In this document: one piece after another, positions 45,683 to 54,277 of the stretch | Position numbering within the stretch: the first letter of the stretch is position 1 | How the letters are laid out: each line of letters starts with the position of its first letter | Program-made: the position numbers and the translations under genes | The notes under the pieces: generated by a model | What the model saw: only the letters and a program-made list of their open reading frames with translations | Told to the model about the DNA's origin: nothing | The model's database searches: none | DNA from: Bacteroidales bacterium | GTDB taxonomy: Bacteria; Bacteroidota; Bacteroidia; Bacteroidales; Marinilabiliaceae | DNA: 64,000 nucleotides | Assembly (NCBI GenBank): GCA_017960905.1 | Contig: JAGCYH010000020.1 | Span: 55,013 to 119,012 of the forward strand | Reading direction: 5' to 3'

Positions 45683-48600
45683 ATGACTGCATTTTTGAAA
45701 CATACATTCTCCCTCATCGGCGTGCTGACAGCTTGCTGCACAGCCGTTGCGGCCGTACGGCCGCAACCCACTTACACACCTGTGGAGATTTTCAACTTCG
45801 GGCAGTACACTACCGACGACGGACTCGAAAGCAACAGCATAACTCCTATATTCAAAAGCGAAGACGGACTCATGTGGATTGGTACCGACGACGGCATCAA
45901 CACTTTCGACGGATACAAATTCGAAAAACTCTCGCAAAGCTCCACCCTCAACAACTCCATCGGACGATTTGTAAGCGAGATAACGCAATCGGGGAAAAAC
46001 AAAATGATAATAACGACTGCCGACAGAGGTATTTTCGAGTACAATACCGCTTCGCGGAAACTATCAGCCTACCACCTGTCGGACAGCATAAAAAACCTTT
46101 GCGACATAACAAAAGCCTACGGTGTATGCCAGGTCAAGGGCAGCCGTTTCTTCATTCTCGACAACTACATCATCGAAGAGGACCTGAAAACGCATGAACA
46201 AACTGCCATAGAGATACCGCAACACGCTCTGCAATATGGTTTTCAGCTCAACAGCGTAAAGATGTACCAACTACTCGATGATGAACACATCGTATTCACG
46301 ATGAGCAAATCGTCGCTACTCATTTTCAATTATAAATACAAGATTATCAAAGCAGTACGACTGCCGCTCGGCTTCCTCATCAACAGCATTTGCGCTCTCG
46401 AGAAAGACCGTTTCTACATGGGCACTTCGAAAGGTGTTTTCATTTACTTCGTAAATGAAAAACGAATATCGCAAAGCCAGCTCCTGCGCGGGCACGACAT
46501 ACACTCCATAATACGAAGCAACGACGGTTGCTTCTTCATCGCCTACGACAATACCAAAGTGGCGAAATTCGACCTCGAAAAACTCACCATCGACGACTAC
46601 AAAACAAAATACGACGTTCTGAACGAGCAGACAACAGTCAACTTCATGACCGAAGACCAGAACAATATTCTGTGGCTCGCCACCAACAATGTCGGACTTA
46701 TTAAAATCGACACCAAAAAAGCCAAAATCAACACATCAGAGTTCGTCACCGACAACCCGTTCATATACAACACGTTGGATATCCACGCATTGAACAAGAG
46801 AAATATTTGGACCGCCTGCGGCATCAGAGGCATAATGCACATCGACGGCGAGACAAACAAAACATACAGCATACCGTTCCCTAATATCTATGTGTCGGCC
46901 GTGCATGCACGGCCCGACGGTGACATATTCGTCGGGACTACGCGAGGCATGAAACTATACAACACTAACACTCAGAAAGTTACCGATTTCGTATTCCCCG
47001 TTGAGAACGAACCGAACAAGCGAATCGTTGTTTACGACATTTGCGAAGACTGCCTCGGAAACATCTGGGTGTCGACTCTGCAAGGGCTTTTCAAATACAA
47101 CGGCATCAAGTTGGAACGCGTCGAAGTGCCAAGCGGACACAAGGCGCTGCGCGCTATTTACGAAGACGCCGAAGGCCGAATCTGGATCACCTCCGAATCG
47201 GAGGTGATGGTGAAAGAACCCAACTCCGATGAGTTTGTGCAAATAGCTGAATGCGAGCAACTTCAGAATACATTTGTGCAATACAACTGCTTCTGCGACA
47301 ACGGTAACGAAATAGCCATAGGCACTTCGACAGGGTTGGTATTGTACAACAAAGAGCGCAAGACCGTTCAGCTCTCGGAATTCAACAACGAGCTGTCGAA
47401 CACGGCCATCTTCAGCATCGTCAGAGACAACAACGGCAACCTCTGGCTCTTCACCAACAAAGGCATCGGCTGCATCGACACCAACTACAAAAAAGTGTAC
47501 ATCTTCAACCATTTCGACGGTCTGAAACTGATGGGCAACGAGTGCCGCCGCTTCGCCTTCACCGACGACATAGTATACTTCAGCAACACCACTCAGATAA
47601 GCAGCATCGATACTAAAACCATCAGATTCAACAACTTACCGCCCGAAACTTTCGTCGACGACATCGAATACGGTCAATCGGACCAGAACACGAAAATAAG
47701 CATGATTAACGATTCGTGCTATCAGACAAAATTCCTCGTAAAAGCCTCACTTTCAATCAAATTGGCATCGTCGGACTTCAGTATACCGAGCCGCAACGAA
47801 TTCCTCTACAAGGTGAACGATGAGGAGTGGCACATACTGCGCAACAGCAACGAGATAGTGCTATCGGGCCTTATGCCAGGCACTTACGAGATACAATTCC
47901 GCAGCACCAACAGCGACAAAATATGGTCGAGCAACGTCAAAAAAATATACGTCAGAATAGCGCCGCCAATGTGGCTCAGCATGCCGGCCATCGTCTTCTA
48001 CTGCATAATGATTCTATCGGTCGTATGGATGCTGCTCAACCTGCGCTACCACAGCCTTCGCAAACACATGAAACAGATGGAGAAAGAAGCACGCGCCAAG
48101 AAAATCGTCGAGTCGCAGCGCAACCGACTCGCCAAGATACACCGCGACCAGACCGACAGTATCAACTACGCCAAACGAATACAGGAACTCATAATGGCAA
48201 AAGAGACAAGCGTACAGAAGTATTTCAACAAGCTTTTTGTCTTCTACAAGCCTAAAAACATCGTCAGCGGCGACTTCTACAGCTTCTACCACTTCGACGA
48301 CAAGACGTTCATCATCGTGTCCGACTGCACCGGGCACGGCGTGCCCGGCGCCTTCCTGTCGATTCTCGGCATCGATCACCTCTTCAACATCATCATGCAC
48401 CAGCGCATCGACGACGCCGGCACCATACTAACCATGCTCCACAAAGAGCTGCACGAGACCGTATTCAAAGACGACAAACAGACAGGCGACTTCAACGATG
48501 GTATGGACATAACTATCTGTGTGATACATCATAAGGAGCGCAAGATATGTTTCGCTGGCGCAATGAACGACCTCTACCGCATACGCGACAACGAAATCAC

Positions 48601-48934
48601 CACTTATCGCGGCGACCGTCATCCGATAGGCACCAACGCCTTTGTCGGTGCGTTACGCACCGACGCCGGCGACGATGAGACTTACAAGAGTCAGATTATC
48701 GAATGCCAGCCCGGCGACATATTCTACATGTTCACCGACGGCTACCTCGACCAGTTCGGCGGTCCCGAACTGAAAAAATTCAAGCACCGCCGCTTCAAAT
48801 ACCTGCTTATGAACATTCACAAAATGCCGGCTAACGACCAGCGCATCCTGCTCAACCAGAAGTACGAAGAGTGGCGTGGCGACAACGAACAAACCGATGA
48901 CATTTCTGTCATCGGATTTGAACCGTGGGCTTAG
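45683..48934 (+). CDS. Sensor with beta-propeller ectodomain and cytoplasmic SpoIIE-type PP2C phosphatase
   Basis: The 1083-residue membrane protein begins with a signal peptide (about 1-24). A periplasmic region of two-component-regulator-propeller repeats follows (GLMWIGTDDGINTFDGYKF, NILWLATNNVGLIKI, GNIWVSTLQGLFKYNG), then a Y_Y_Y-like domain. A membrane helix lies near 763-788, then a coiled-coil linker and a SpoIIE/RsbU phosphatase from about 850. The phosphatase metal sites are GDFYSF and VSDCTGHGVPGAFLS, plus FTDGYLDQFGG and QTDDISVIGF near the end. It replaces the usual histidine kinase with a serine phosphatase, so output likely goes to an anti-sigma-antagonist partner. That partner is not in this window. 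Confidence 0.9.
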   Translation: MTAFLKHTFSLIGVLTACCTAVAAVRPQPTYTPVEIFNFGQYTTDDGLESNSITPIFKSEDGLMWIGTDDGINTFDGYKFEKLSQSSTLNNSIGRFVSEITQSGKNKMIITTADRGIFEYNTASRKLSAYHLSDSIKNLCDITKAYGVCQVKGSRFFILDNYIIEEDLKTHEQTAIEIPQHALQYGFQLNSVKMYQLLDDEHIVFTMSKSSLLIFNYKYKIIKAVRLPLGFLINSICALEKDRFYMGTSKGVFIYFVNEKRISQSQLLRGHDIHSIIRSNDGCFFIAYDNTKVAKFDLEKLTIDDYKTKYDVLNEQTTVNFMTEDQNNILWLATNNVGLIKIDTKKAKINTSEFVTDNPFIYNTLDIHALNKRNIWTACGIRGIMHIDGETNKTYSIPFPNIYVSAVHARPDGDIFVGTTRGMKLYNTNTQKVTDFVFPVENEPNKRIVVYDICEDCLGNIWVSTLQGLFKYNGIKLERVEVPSGHKALRAIYEDAEGRIWITSESEVMVKEPNSDEFVQIAECEQLQNTFVQYNCFCDNGNEIAIGTSTGLVLYNKERKTVQLSEFNNELSNTAIFSIVRDNNGNLWLFTNKGIGCIDTNYKKVYIFNHFDGLKLMGNECRRFAFTDDIVYFSNTTQISSIDTKTIRFNNLPPETFVDDIEYGQSDQNTKISMINDSCYQTKFLVKASLSIKLASSDFSIPSRNEFLYKVNDEEWHILRNSNEIVLSGLMPGTYEIQFRSTNSDKIWSSNVKKIYVRIAPPMWLSMPAIVFYCIMILSVVWMLLNLRYHSLRKHMKQMEKEARAKKIVESQRNRLAKIHRDQTDSINYAKRIQELIMAKETSVQKYFNKLFVFYKPKNIVSGDFYSFYHFDDKTFIIVSDCTGHGVPGAFLSILGIDHLFNIIMHQRIDDAGTILTMLHKELHETVFKDDKQTGDFNDGMDITICVIHHKERKICFAGAMNDLYRIRDNEITTYRGDRHPIGTNAFVGALRTDAGDDETYKSQIIECQPGDIFYMFTDGYLDQFGGPELKKFKHRRFKYLLMNIHKMPANDQRILLNQKYEEWRGDNEQTDDISVIGFEPWA

Positions 48935-49022
48935 TTTAACGTGTTTATTGACGAAAACGGCGCTCAGGCATTGAAAATCGACAAATTAGCATTATCTTTA
49001 CCGCGTTTTTTGAAAAATAGTA

Positions 49023-50261
49023 ATGATGTTAATATCAATAGTTTACCTTTTCGGAATGTGGTGCTACAGCGGCCTCGTCGCTATAGCCTCGCTTTTCAAC
49101 TCAAAAGCGAAACTATTGGTGCGCGGACGGCGCAACACGTGGCGGCAACTCGCAAACTTCGACAACAGCCAGAAGACGATTTGGATTCACGCCGCTTCGC
49201 TCGGTGAATTCGAACAAGGCCGGCCGCTCATCGAAGCCATTAAGGAGAAATGGCCCGAAAGGCGCATTGTACTTACATTCTACTCGCCCTCGGGATACGA
49301 AATACGCAAGAACTACAACCTCGCCGACCTCGTCTGCTACCTCCCTGCCGACGGACCGCGCAACGCTCGCAAATTCATCGACGCCATAAACCCAGAATTT
49401 GTGTTTTTCATAAAGTACGAATTCTGGCATTTCTTCCTCAAGCAACTGAAAAAGAAGCAGATACCAACATTCGGCGTCTCAATGATATTCCGCCAGCAGC
49501 AATCGTTCTTCAAATGGTACGGAGGATGGTTCAGAAACATGCTTCGCATGTTTCAACATATTTATATTCAGAATGATACATCGGCCGAACTGCTGCGCGG
49601 AATCGGCATAACCAACTTCACCGTAGCCGGCGACACTCGCTTCGACCGCGTAGTGAAAATAGCATCCACCTCGCCCGAAATAGACCTCGCACGGCGCTTT
49701 GCCGCCGATGCCGACAAAGTGATTGTAGCTGGCAGCACCTGGCCGCCAGACGAAAACATAATACTCAGCTACGTCAACGATGAGGCCAACAAGGTGAAAC
49801 TCATCATCGCGCCGCACGAAATCGACAAAGAGCGCATAAAAAGTCTCTGCGATAATATAAAAGTTCCGTATTTTCTTTACACCGAACCGCCACAAGACCC
49901 GGCAGACCATAAAGTAATGATAGTCAATACGATAGGCATCTTGTCGGCCATATATAAATATGGCCATGTGGCATACGTCGGCGGTGGTTTTGGCAAAGGA
50001 ATACACAACACTCTCGAAGCTGCTACGTATAGTATACCGGTACTATTCGGACCGAATTACAAAAGATTCAACGAAGCCTGCGACCTCATAAAGGTCGGAG
50101 CCGGCTTCAACATTAATACATACAACGATTTTAAAAATGTTCTGGATTCTCTGTGGACTGATTTACAGGCAATGGCGAAGGCGAAGGAACAAGCCGACAG
50201 ATATGTGAAAAGCATGTGCGGCGCCTCCGACCTTATTATCAAAAACACCTTCAAGGTTTGA
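49023..50261 (+). CDS. waaA: 3-deoxy-D-manno-octulosonic acid (Kdo) transferase
   Basis: Adds Kdo to lipid A precursor, an inner-membrane-bound GT30 enzyme. The 412 residues have an N-terminal membrane helix and the catalytic Glu motif HAASLGEFEQGRP (about 56-68). The FFIKYEFWHFFL segment and the C-terminal GT-B part (GSTWPPDENI, YVGGGFGKGIHNTLEAA) follow. Length is typical. It supports an LPS-bearing Gram-negative cell. Two ATGs lie in a row at 49023 and 49026. Confidence 0.94.
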   Translation: MMLISIVYLFGMWCYSGLVAIASLFNSKAKLLVRGRRNTWRQLANFDNSQKTIWIHAASLGEFEQGRPLIEAIKEKWPERRIVLTFYSPSGYEIRKNYNLADLVCYLPADGPRNARKFIDAINPEFVFFIKYEFWHFFLKQLKKKQIPTFGVSMIFRQQQSFFKWYGGWFRNMLRMFQHIYIQNDTSAELLRGIGITNFTVAGDTRFDRVVKIASTSPEIDLARRFAADADKVIVAGSTWPPDENIILSYVNDEANKVKLIIAPHEIDKERIKSLCDNIKVPYFLYTEPPQDPADHKVMIVNTIGILSAIYKYGHVAYVGGGFGKGIHNTLEAATYSIPVLFGPNYKRFNEACDLIKVGAGFNINTYNDFKNVLDSLWTDLQAMAKAKEQADRYVKSMCGASDLIIKNTFKV

Positions 50262-50288
50262 GGCAAAACGTTGATGTTGATGATATTA

Positions 50289-50340
50289 CGCCAAGTTTGC
50301 AATAGAAGCAATCTTCTATTGCAAACTTGGCGCCGTTTTT
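50289..50340 (+). terminator. Strong terminator after waaA
   Basis: A 20-base perfect stem, CGCCAAGTTTGCAATAGAAG and its reverse complement around CAAT (50289-50332), followed by CCGTTTTT. Confidence 0.9.
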
Positions 50341-50365
50341 ACCGCTTTGTTCCAAATGATTTGAT

Positions 50366-50373
50366 TATCTTTG
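50366..50373 (+). promoter_or_regulatory. -7 promoter box TATCTTTG for the TPM-domain gene
   Basis: Exact TAnnTTTG, 22 bases before the ATG at 50395. TTTG at 50346 could serve as a -33 contact, but the spacing is a little short. Confidence 0.6.
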
Positions 50374-50394
50374 CATTGATAAAACGACATCATA

Positions 50395-51828
50395 ATGATG
50401 CTTAAACGCCTACTAATCACGCTGTTAGTCATAACTGCTTTTGCCGTAAAGGCAAAAGCCACACCACGATGGGACCCGAATACGCTCACCGACCCCTTCA
50501 CTGTCGACTCTACCCAATATGTTCTCGACCCGCTAAAATACCTCTCACCTGCCGGACTCGATTCGATAAATCAAATCGCCCAGCGGCTCAAAAACGAAGT
50601 AAACATCGAATACGCCGTCGTCGTTCTCGACAAGCTCGACGACAACGACGACATCTTCAGCTTCTCGCAAAATCTCTATGAGGCGTGGGGCCTCGGACAA
50701 AACGACCGAGGCTTGCTGTTCGTAACTTTTATCGAACAGCGCCAGTTCCGCTTCCACACCGGTTACGGTGTGGAAGACATCTTCCCCGACGGCCTTCTGA
50801 GCGTCACCGAAGAGAGGCTCATCGTGCCCAACTTCCGCAGCAAAGAATACTCCAAAGGCATCTACGATGCCTCACAGTTCCTTTTCCTTCACGCTCAGAA
50901 ATATGAGCGTGGCGAAGAGACTGAGCAATTCGACGATAGCACCCAGAGCATCGACGATTTTCAGGAGCAGACCGAAGATTTTTTCATCTTCTACCTATTA
51001 CTCTTCCTATTAGTTAGCTGTATTATTTTCGCGTCAACAGTGCTCAAACTCACCACAAAATACTTCGAAACCGACGTTAACGCATCGTGCAACACTCACA
51101 AAAACAAATCGATATCCACATACACAATAAACGCGCCGAACGGCGACGTTTTTGAATCGTACTTCAACAACAAACACCTCGCAGTTCGCCTGATAGTCAT
51201 ACTCGTCATCACTATCATCACCTTACTGGTTATCGAAGAAACTACCGACCCATTCTGGGGTTACGTAATCGGCTTCGCCATATATCCGTCTATCTTGCTC
51301 ACTATCAGATATTTTTACCTCGAAATAATGATTGGCAAATTATATAAGGGCAAGAGCGTGGAGCTGTACAACAAATACAACATACTGATACACAGCAGAA
51401 AAATGATATTTTTCTGCATCGTCACACCTTTTGTCTCCATTCCGGCACTGCTCTACTTCCGCCTAAAGCGAAAAGAGGCATTCGAGAACTGCGTGAAAAT
51501 ACCTCAGTCACAATGGGAAACATGCATTGGCGACATATCGCAATACACCGACGAGGACGCCAGCAAAGTGTCGGTTTACCGGACGAACGACGACAAATAC
51601 ATAATAGCCACTTTGTCGGGCCAAACGACTCTTTTCGGAGTTTATAAAAAGCCAACACTCAAAAAGATACTGCTATTTGTGCCTGCGATGATACTTGGCT
51701 TAATAATCATTCTGCTTATTGTATTCGCATTCGCCGGATTAGCTGGCGGACGCGGAGGCGGCTCTTCGAGTGGCGGTCGCCGCGGCGGCGGGCATTCGGG
51801 CGGTGGCGGTGCAAGCGGCTCGTGGTAA
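50395..51828 (+). CDS. TPM-domain membrane protein with Gly/Ser-rich C-terminus
   Basis: The 477 residues begin with a signal peptide (about 1-22). A TPM (TLP18.3/Psb32/MOLO-1) domain follows with IAQRLKNEVNIEYAVVVL, WGLGQNDRGLLF and FRFHTGYGVEDIFPDG. Several membrane helices lie about 197-218, 262-305 and 430-455. The tail is rich in GGG, SSSGG and GGHSGGGG. TPM domains act in phosphatase or PSII-repair settings in plants; the bacterial role is unclear. The neighbouring gene on the other strand is a VTC-type polyphosphate polymerase; the genes meet end to end. Confidence 0.85.
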   Translation: MMLKRLLITLLVITAFAVKAKATPRWDPNTLTDPFTVDSTQYVLDPLKYLSPAGLDSINQIAQRLKNEVNIEYAVVVLDKLDDNDDIFSFSQNLYEAWGLGQNDRGLLFVTFIEQRQFRFHTGYGVEDIFPDGLLSVTEERLIVPNFRSKEYSKGIYDASQFLFLHAQKYERGEETEQFDDSTQSIDDFQEQTEDFFIFYLLLFLLVSCIIFASTVLKLTTKYFETDVNASCNTHKNKSISTYTINAPNGDVFESYFNNKHLAVRLIVILVITIITLLVIEETTDPFWGYVIGFAIYPSILLTIRYFYLEIMIGKLYKGKSVELYNKYNILIHSRKMIFFCIVTPFVSIPALLYFRLKRKEAFENCVKIPQSQWETCIGDISQYTDEDASKVSVYRTNDDKYIIATLSGQTTLFGVYKKPTLKKILLFVPAMILGLIIILLIVFAFAGLAGGRGGGSSSGGRRGGGHSGGGGASGSW

Positions 51829-51829
51829 G

Positions 51830-52630
51830 TCATCTGACCGATTTGTACAAATCGGTCAAAACGTTGATTTTCGCCAGTTTGCGCAGTTTCTTCTCTATGC
51901 GCCCCATGCGCAACGACTCATCGGTCAGCGCACAGCCGACACAGTATTTGCTGAAGCCCGCCTCATCGACTTTCTCTTTGCGAAGAACACTATTCATAGG
52001 CGACTCAGCGCCACCGTCGCGTTTTATCTCTACAATTGCCACATGTGGCAATTGCGTATTTACTCCGTTGCGCAAATTACTGAAAACCACGTCGGTATCA
52101 ATCGTCAGTCGCTCTGTCATAGCCTTGTTTACCAGCGTAATACGACGAAACGTCGTGCGTAGCGCGGGCTCTATCTCATCGAGCGAAAACCAAGCGTTAG
52201 CCTTCATAAAACGGCCAACTTTCTTCGTCTGCAGCGCGTCGGCACCAGCCACCTCAAGCCGTCGTTTCATGGTACGGCCGTCGGATGTTTTGTTTTTCAC
52301 TTCGATATATGTCTGATTTGTAGCGAGATATGAGCGCACGCGAATTTTCTCGCGAACCTTACGTCCCTCCAGATGCGAGGCGTACATCTGCATGTCGGGC
52401 GTGTCAAAATACACTGTGTCATACCCTACCCTGCGCAATCCGCTTATTTCCTGCACGTTGTAGTCACCTCTCACCAACTGCAACATCTCGGCCAATAGCG
52501 AAACCGAAAGCACATATTTCGTATCGGTGCGGTTCATCAGCGTTATGCTTTTCATATCGGCCAACGACACAGGCGTCATTTCGCTGATGCAATCGTCAAT
52601 TTTATTTTGTATATCACTTATTTTATTCAT
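51830..52630 (-). CDS. Polyphosphate polymerase (VTC) domain-containing protein
   Basis: The 266-residue protein resembles the catalytic core of yeast Vtc4, a tunnel-fold enzyme that makes polyphosphate. Visible basic and acidic positions are RTDTKYVLS (near 33), YFDTPDM (about 74), REKIRVRSY (about 93), TYIEVKNK (about 106) and AIVEIKRDGG (about 195). They match the tunnel-lining Arg/Lys/Glu pattern. No SPX or membrane domain is present. Whether it makes polyphosphate, or binds it, needs biochemical data. Confidence 0.85.
   Translation of the reverse strand: MNKISDIQNKIDDCISEMTPVSLADMKSITLMNRTDTKYVLSVSLLAEMLQLVRGDYNVQEISGLRRVGYDTVYFDTPDMQMYASHLEGRKVREKIRVRSYLATNQTYIEVKNKTSDGRTMKRRLEVAGADALQTKKVGRFMKANAWFSLDEIEPALRTTFRRITLVNKAMTERLTIDTDVVFSNLRNGVNTQLPHVAIVEIKRDGGAESPMNSVLRKEKVDEAGFSKYCVGCALTDESLRMGRIEKKLRKLAKINVLTDLYKSVR
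51835..51858. terminator. Palindrome inside the 3' end of the VTC gene
   Basis: TGACCGATTTG and CAAATCGGTCA around TA, 24 bases perfectly palindromic. It falls just after the TPM stop and within the last codons of the VTC-domain gene. It could stop both converging transcripts. Confidence 0.55.
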
Positions 52631-52869
52631 TTACAATTATTTACAACAACAAAAAAGCTCATTCGAAAGTGTTTTCTGCTCATCGGGAAACAGGTCGAAA
52701 GGGCACGAAAAAAAAATTATGTTAAATAACTTGTATTTGGCATGTTAATTCACGAATTTTAAATGTTAATTTGTGTAAAAACGCGTATTTCACCACTATT
52801 ATAATACCACTCACTAAATAACGATAAAAAAATTTTTCGAGCGTATATAGCCGCTGTATATTTGCATTG

Positions 52870-52996
52870 TTATTCATAGCAAAAAAACTACTTACAAACG
52901 AACTGCTTAACTTTTTAGTTATATAGTTTTGAGATAAGCTTGCTAAATCCCAAGGAAAAAACAAGAGGTGCCGTAAGAGTCACCTCTTGTTTTTTA
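52870..52996 (+). ncRNA. Candidate small RNA between a -7 box and a terminator
   Basis: TATATTTG (52857-52864) is an exact TAnnTTTG box on the plus strand, but no plus-strand gene follows. The next hairpin with a T run ends near 52996, giving a transcript of about 125 bases that contains no ATG-led reading frame. The hairpin may belong mainly to the minus-strand alanine dehydrogenase gene, so this call is tentative. The rest of the gap 52631-53015 is AT-rich and shows nothing else. Confidence 0.35.
52957..52994. terminator. Bidirectional terminator near the alanine dehydrogenase gene end
   Basis: AAAAACAAGAGGTG and CACCTCTTGTTTTT around a 10-base loop, with T runs on both strands, 22 bases beyond the stop at 53016. 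Confidence 0.85.
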
Positions 52997-53015
52997 AAAT
53001 GCAAATCACTCACAA

Positions 53016-54191
53016 TCAATATATAAGCAAATTAATATCATAGTAGTCGGCATCGAAGATGCCGGCTACATAGTTATTAGTAGTGATGCCGTTGAGCATC
53101 ACTATGCCGTTGGCTATGTTGCGGTCGTCGCGTATAGCGTACGACAGGCTGCCCTGGTTGATTATGTTAGTGATAATCGGCGTTATAATGTCGCTCACGA
53201 CGATAGTGGCCGTGTGCGGTGCAAGCACGCTTATGTTGTTGAGGCAGTGGTGAATAACAGAGCCATACTCAAACGTCGGTTGCTTGATGGTTGTCGGGTG
53301 TGAGGTTTCGAAGCGCCCACCATAGTTGCAGTTCAAATCCACTATCACGGCGCGTTTCTTCATCATTTTCACTATGTCGGCACTCACCACATACGAGTGC
53401 GTACCAGGCGCTATCTGATTGCCAATGACCACATCGGCCGACGTCATGGCCTTTGTAAGTGCCTGCAGATGAAGCACCGACGTAAAGACCTGATTGGGCA
53501 ATTGCGGCGATATCTGCTGCAAATCAGCATGCTGGTTGCCGAAGATTTTCACACTAGCACCGAGCGCGATGGCGGTACGGGCGGCACGCAGCGCCGCCAT
53601 ATTCGTACCGAGTATTATTATTTCGGTCGGCGGGACGGCCGTCACACCGCCTATTATCACGCCTTTGCCGCCGTCGGTGTTCTCGAGCAGATGGGCCGCA
53701 GTGGTTACTGCCAACATTCCGTCTATCTCGCCTATGCAGCGAGTAATAATGGGCTCCACACCACCGTCGGTCAGAAAGTCAAGTGCAATTATATTGCACT
53801 TTTTCGCCGACAGGGCGTTGTACAAATCCTTCGAACGCTTGTGCTGAGTGGCAAAGCACATCAGACTGGTGCCGTCTTTGAGAAATTGAAGCTCGTCTTC
53901 GGTCGGAAGCGACATCTTTATCACCAGGTCGGCGGCGAAAGCCGCCGAGTGCGACTTAACTATACGCGCGCCAGCCTCAACATACTGGCTGTCAGAGAAT
54001 TTCGCCTCCTGGCCGGCCTTTGTCTCTATTAGCACTTCGTGCCCCTGAGCCACAAGTACCTCCACGCCTTGCGGAGTGAGAGGCATACGCGTCTCTTCGT
54101 CAAAGTTCTCTTTCGGTACGGCAATGCGCATTGTTCGGCGGTTTTTAACCATTTGCAACCGTTCTTCGCGCGGCTTCAATATCGTTTCCAT
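53016..54191 (-). CDS. Alanine dehydrogenase/PNT-family protein
   Basis: Bacteroidetes branch of the alanine dehydrogenase and transhydrogenase alpha-subunit family. The 391 residues show MRIAVPKENFDEETRMPLTP near the start and DLVIKMSLPTEDEL with the conserved Lys. The NAD-binding core IIGGVTAVPPTEIIILGTNMAALRAA is present, though its GxG loop reads GTNMAA where relatives have a GAGTVG-type loop. GRFETSHPTT and MLNGITTNNYVAG follow. The altered Gly loop may weaken NAD binding. The ATG at 54191 is used; the longer frame would need TTG at 54209. Annotation as alanine dehydrogenase rests on family resemblance. Confidence 0.78.
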   Translation of the reverse strand: METILKPREERLQMVKNRRTMRIAVPKENFDEETRMPLTPQGVEVLVAQGHEVLIETKAGQEAKFSDSQYVEAGARIVKSHSAAFAADLVIKMSLPTEDELQFLKDGTSLMCFATQHKRSKDLYNALSAKKCNIIALDFLTDGGVEPIITRCIGEIDGMLAVTTAAHLLENTDGGKGVIIGGVTAVPPTEIIILGTNMAALRAARTAIALGASVKIFGNQHADLQQISPQLPNQVFTSVLHLQALTKAMTSADVVIGNQIAPGTHSYVVSADIVKMMKKRAVIVDLNCNYGGRFETSHPTTIKQPTFEYGSVIHHCLNNISVLAPHTATIVVSDIITPIITNIINQGSLSYAIRDDRNIANGIVMLNGITTNNYVAGIFDADYYDINLLIY

Positions 54192-54277
54192 CGGCAATCT
54201 TTTTTTCAAACCGCTATTTTAAGCATTTTTTCATTAAAAAACACATTTACATTTATTTTTATTCGAGAAAAACTCCG

